A stretch of 64,000 bases of DNA, from positions 2,914,001 through 2,978,000 of the forward strand of contig NZ_FXUY01000001.1 of assembly GCF_900182985.1 (NCBI RefSeq), written 5' to 3'. This DNA comes from Pseudomonas helmanticensis (lineage in GTDB: Bacteria; Pseudomonadota; Gammaproteobacteria; Pseudomonadales; Pseudomonadaceae). The position numbers and the translations under genes are program-made. The notes below the pieces were generated by a model, which was not told where the DNA came from, did no database searches, and saw nothing but the letters and a program-made list of their open reading frames with translations. Below, in pieces: positions 60,457-64,000 of this stretch (position 1 is the stretch's first letter; every line of letters begins with the position of its first letter).

Positions 60457-61326
60457 TCAACGTCTTGGCAGGAACTGCAGCGGATCTACAGGTTTACCTT
60501 GGCGGCGAATCTCAAAATGCAGTTTCACCCGGTCTGTACCCGTTGACCCCATTTCGGCAATTGTCTGTCCGACCTTGACCTGCTGTCCCTCCCGAACCAA
60601 CAGCCTGCGGTTATGGCCGTAGGCACTGACGTAGGTTTCGCTGTGTTTGATGATGACTAATTCGCCGTAGCCCCTTAAGCCACTCCCGGCGTATACCACC
60701 GTCCCATCAGACGCAGCTAAAACAGGCTGTCCCAAATCCCCGGCGATATCAATTCCTTTATTCAAACTACCGTTTGAAGAGAATTTTCCAATCAGAATGC
60801 CATTAGATGGCCATCCCCAGCCGGTCGGGGCTGGGCCGGCAGGAGGCAGTGGAGCAGGCGCTGGCTTGTTGGCGACGGACGGTGCAGCCCCCGCAGAACC
60901 GGTGGTTGTCGTGGTCGTCGTGCCATTTGCCTGGCGCCGGATTACCGTGGTTTTACTGGACGAAGAAGGCGCAGAACCGGCGTTGCTCACCACGGCCGTC
61001 GACGTTGACCCGGTGCGACCATCGAAGCGAATTGTCTGACCCGGATGGATCGTATACGGCGTAGGAATATTGTTCCGGGCAGCGAGGGCTTTGTAGTCCC
61101 AGCCGTAGCGAAATGCGATCGAAAACATCGTATCGCCCGGACGGACTACGTACTGTCCGGTCGTCACGGTAGGACGCTGCGCCACCGCATTGTTGCGATC
61201 GACCACACGAACATTGTTCGATTTGGTGCTGGAGCAACCCACCAGCAAGGTGCTCAAGACAAGGCCAGTCACCAGGCGCTGAAAGCTCGTGTTACCCATA
61301 CGCTGCGCAATGACTGTGAGACTCAC
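60457..61326 (-). CDS. nlpD: NlpD-like murein hydrolase activator lipoprotein
   Basis: 289 residues from a GTG (SLTVIAQRMGNTSFQRL), chosen because AAGGGAG lies seven bases before it; the later ATG (MGNTSF) has none. Signal peptide and lipobox end at LLVGC. A LysM domain (YVVRPGDTMFSIAFRYGWDYKALAARNNI...IHPGQTIRF) precedes a low-complexity Thr/Ala/Pro linker and a C-terminal LytM/M23 domain. The usual zinc-binding His is replaced in NKGIDIAG, so it should activate amidases rather than cut peptidoglycan. Upstream of rpoS. Confidence 0.93.
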   Translation of the reverse strand: MSLTVIAQRMGNTSFQRLVTGLVLSTLLVGCSSTKSNNVRVVDRNNAVAQRPTVTTGQYVVRPGDTMFSIAFRYGWDYKALAARNNIPTPYTIHPGQTIRFDGRTGSTSTAVVSNAGSAPSSSSKTTVIRRQANGTTTTTTTGSAGAAPSVANKPAPAPLPPAGPAPTGWGWPSNGILIGKFSSNGSLNKGIDIAGDLGQPVLAASDGTVVYAGSGLRGYGELVIIKHSETYVSAYGHNRRLLVREGQQVKVGQTIAEMGSTGTDRVKLHFEIRRQGKPVDPLQFLPRR

Positions 61327-61536
61327 CCGCCGCTCCCTTTGTGGTGGCTGAAAAATGGAATGCCGGATTTCGGCATGAGGTGTCGCAAGTATAACGGGCC
61401 GAATCGGCTTTACCTTTAATGAAGCGAAATCGCTTCGCGCACACGTTTGCAAGTTGACACTCTGCTGCGTTTAAACCATCGCTGCCGGAGTAAGACCCGG
61501 GCGAACGAAAGGAATTCAGCGCCTGCAAACAAATGC

Positions 61537-62950
<1,414 letters not shown>

Positions 62951-62963
<13 letters not shown>

Positions 62964-64000
62964 GGGCTGTCCGTCTGCCCCACCGGCACCAGATCAACGA
63001 GCTCGCGCACCAATACGGTGGCAAAGCATCCGGCCGGGAGGACGAATTCCAGTTGCAGAATGTCAGGCTGGGGATAATGCCACGTCAACCCGCCAATGGG
63101 CAGCCGCAGGATGCGACGTTCGTGGCTCATGCCGGCGTGAATCAACCAATCTCGCAGCTCGGCTTCACCGGCGGCGATCCCCTGCTCCAGTTCATGGACA
63201 GCGCCTGCGGTGGGCGAGTCACCTTCGCCCCACTGCGGGCCAGTCGGGTGCAGATCGAGAATAGCCAGACGCGGGTCGCTGCACTCAGCTTCACCGGCCG
63301 GAAAAAAGCTGCGACTGTCGGTGAACGCGAGCAGATCACCGACCTGCGCTTGCTGCCAGGTGCCATCGGCAACACGCGCCGCCAGCACCTTATTGAACAG
63401 AAAACTGCGCGCCGTCGACAGCAGGCGCGAACGCACATTGCGCTGCTCCGGCAAGGCTTTGCGCGCCGCCCACCCACGCGCATCAACGACGTTGCCGCCG
63501 TCATGGCCGAAACGCTGGGCGCCGAAATAATTGGGAATGCCTTGCTGGGCGACCAGTTGCAGACGTTGTTCAATCGCGTCTTTGTCGCCAGCGAACTGGG
63601 TCAGGCGCAAAGTAAAACCGTTGGCCGAGTGCGCACCGCGTTGCAGCTTGCGCTTGTGGCGGGTGGTCTTGAGGATCTTCAGCGTGTCGTTTTCCGCCGC
63701 CGACAAATCCGGATCAGCCTTGCCCGGCAGTTGCACGCTGAACCACTGACGGGTCAACGCCTGACGATCCTTGAGCCCGGCATAGCTGACGGTGCGCAAT
63801 GGCACACCGGCAGCCTTGGCGATACGCCGCGCCGCTTCTTCCGTGTTCAGGCCACGCTTTTCGACCCAGATCCACAAATGTTCGCCATCGCCGCTGAACG
63901 GGATGTCGAGGACTTCATCCACCTGAAAATCTTCAGCGATGGCTTTCAGTACCGCAGTGCCGAGGGGTTCACCATAGGCACGCGGGCCGAGCAATTGCAG
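62951..64000 (-). CDS. truD: tRNA pseudouridine synthase TruD, 5' end cut by window
   Basis: The frame is open through the right edge ([16 protein letters not shown]), so only a few N-terminal residues are missing; about 349 residues are visible. The catalytic Asp lies in [16 protein letters not shown], with [26 protein letters not shown] and the TRUD insertion domain following. It makes pseudouridine 13 in tRNA(Glu). Confidence 0.96.

Overview
The window is about 64 kb of a Pseudomonas chromosome. It most likely comes from the P. fluorescens group, judging by high GC, REP-type palindromes of the kind common in that group, and the gene order dgkA-erdR ... recX-recA-cinA | tailocin island | mutS-fdxA-rsmZ-rpoS-nlpD-pcm-surE-truD. 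Identifications rest on recognising protein families and motifs by eye; no search was run.

Layout. (1) 1-20.9 kb is housekeeping: a 5'-cut mprF with an overlapping virJ-type lipid hydrolase, a frameshifted DUF3077 gene behind a long non-coding leader, kup, rimO, an acetyltransferase, an RsuA-like pseudouridine synthase, a DUF1456 gene, rhlG, trmO, the divergent fpr/finR pair, dgkA, erdR, a DTW-domain tRNA enzyme, a PA3611-like exported protein, a small ribbon-helix-helix protein, a LOG-family gene, recX, recA with a LexA box, and cinA/pncC. (2) 20.9-55.5 kb, inserted between cinA and mutS, is one leftward-transcribed block of phage-tail genes. It has no capsid, portal, terminase, integrase or replication genes that I can recognise, so I read it as tailocins (phage-tail bacteriocins). 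In transcription order: an S24/PrtR-like repressor, a promoter with embedded operators, two chaperone-like genes, a holin, a lambda/F-pyocin-type flexible tail module (tube, G/G-T chaperones, H, M, L, K, two I copies, J, two fibres), then a Mu/R-type contractile module (gp37, DUF2635, sheath, tube, frameshifted chaperone, tape measure, gp43-gp48), five tandem fibre-chaperone cassettes, a GH19 endolysin and nested Rz/Rz1 spanins. (3) 55.7-64 kb: mutS, fdxA, the small RNA RsmZ with its upstream GacA-type box, rpoS, nlpD, pcm, surE and a 5'-cut truD.

How it may work together. RecA filament would cleave the repressor (Ala115-Gly116, Ser156/Lys196), freeing the ATGC-N6-GCAT operators and opening a TTGACT-17-TATCCT promoter. 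That promoter would drive two structurally different tail particles. The holin is near the start of the transcript and the endolysin and spanins near its end, about 31 kb apart.

The most interesting signals are: five fibre-chaperone cassettes sharing one N-terminal anchor; separate -1 frameshift sites in the two tail modules (T TTT TTC and A AAA AAC); repeated operators; terminator-like hairpins at many same-strand junctions and in the leader; a duplicated gpI; and a 41-residue triple repeat in the contractile tape measure.
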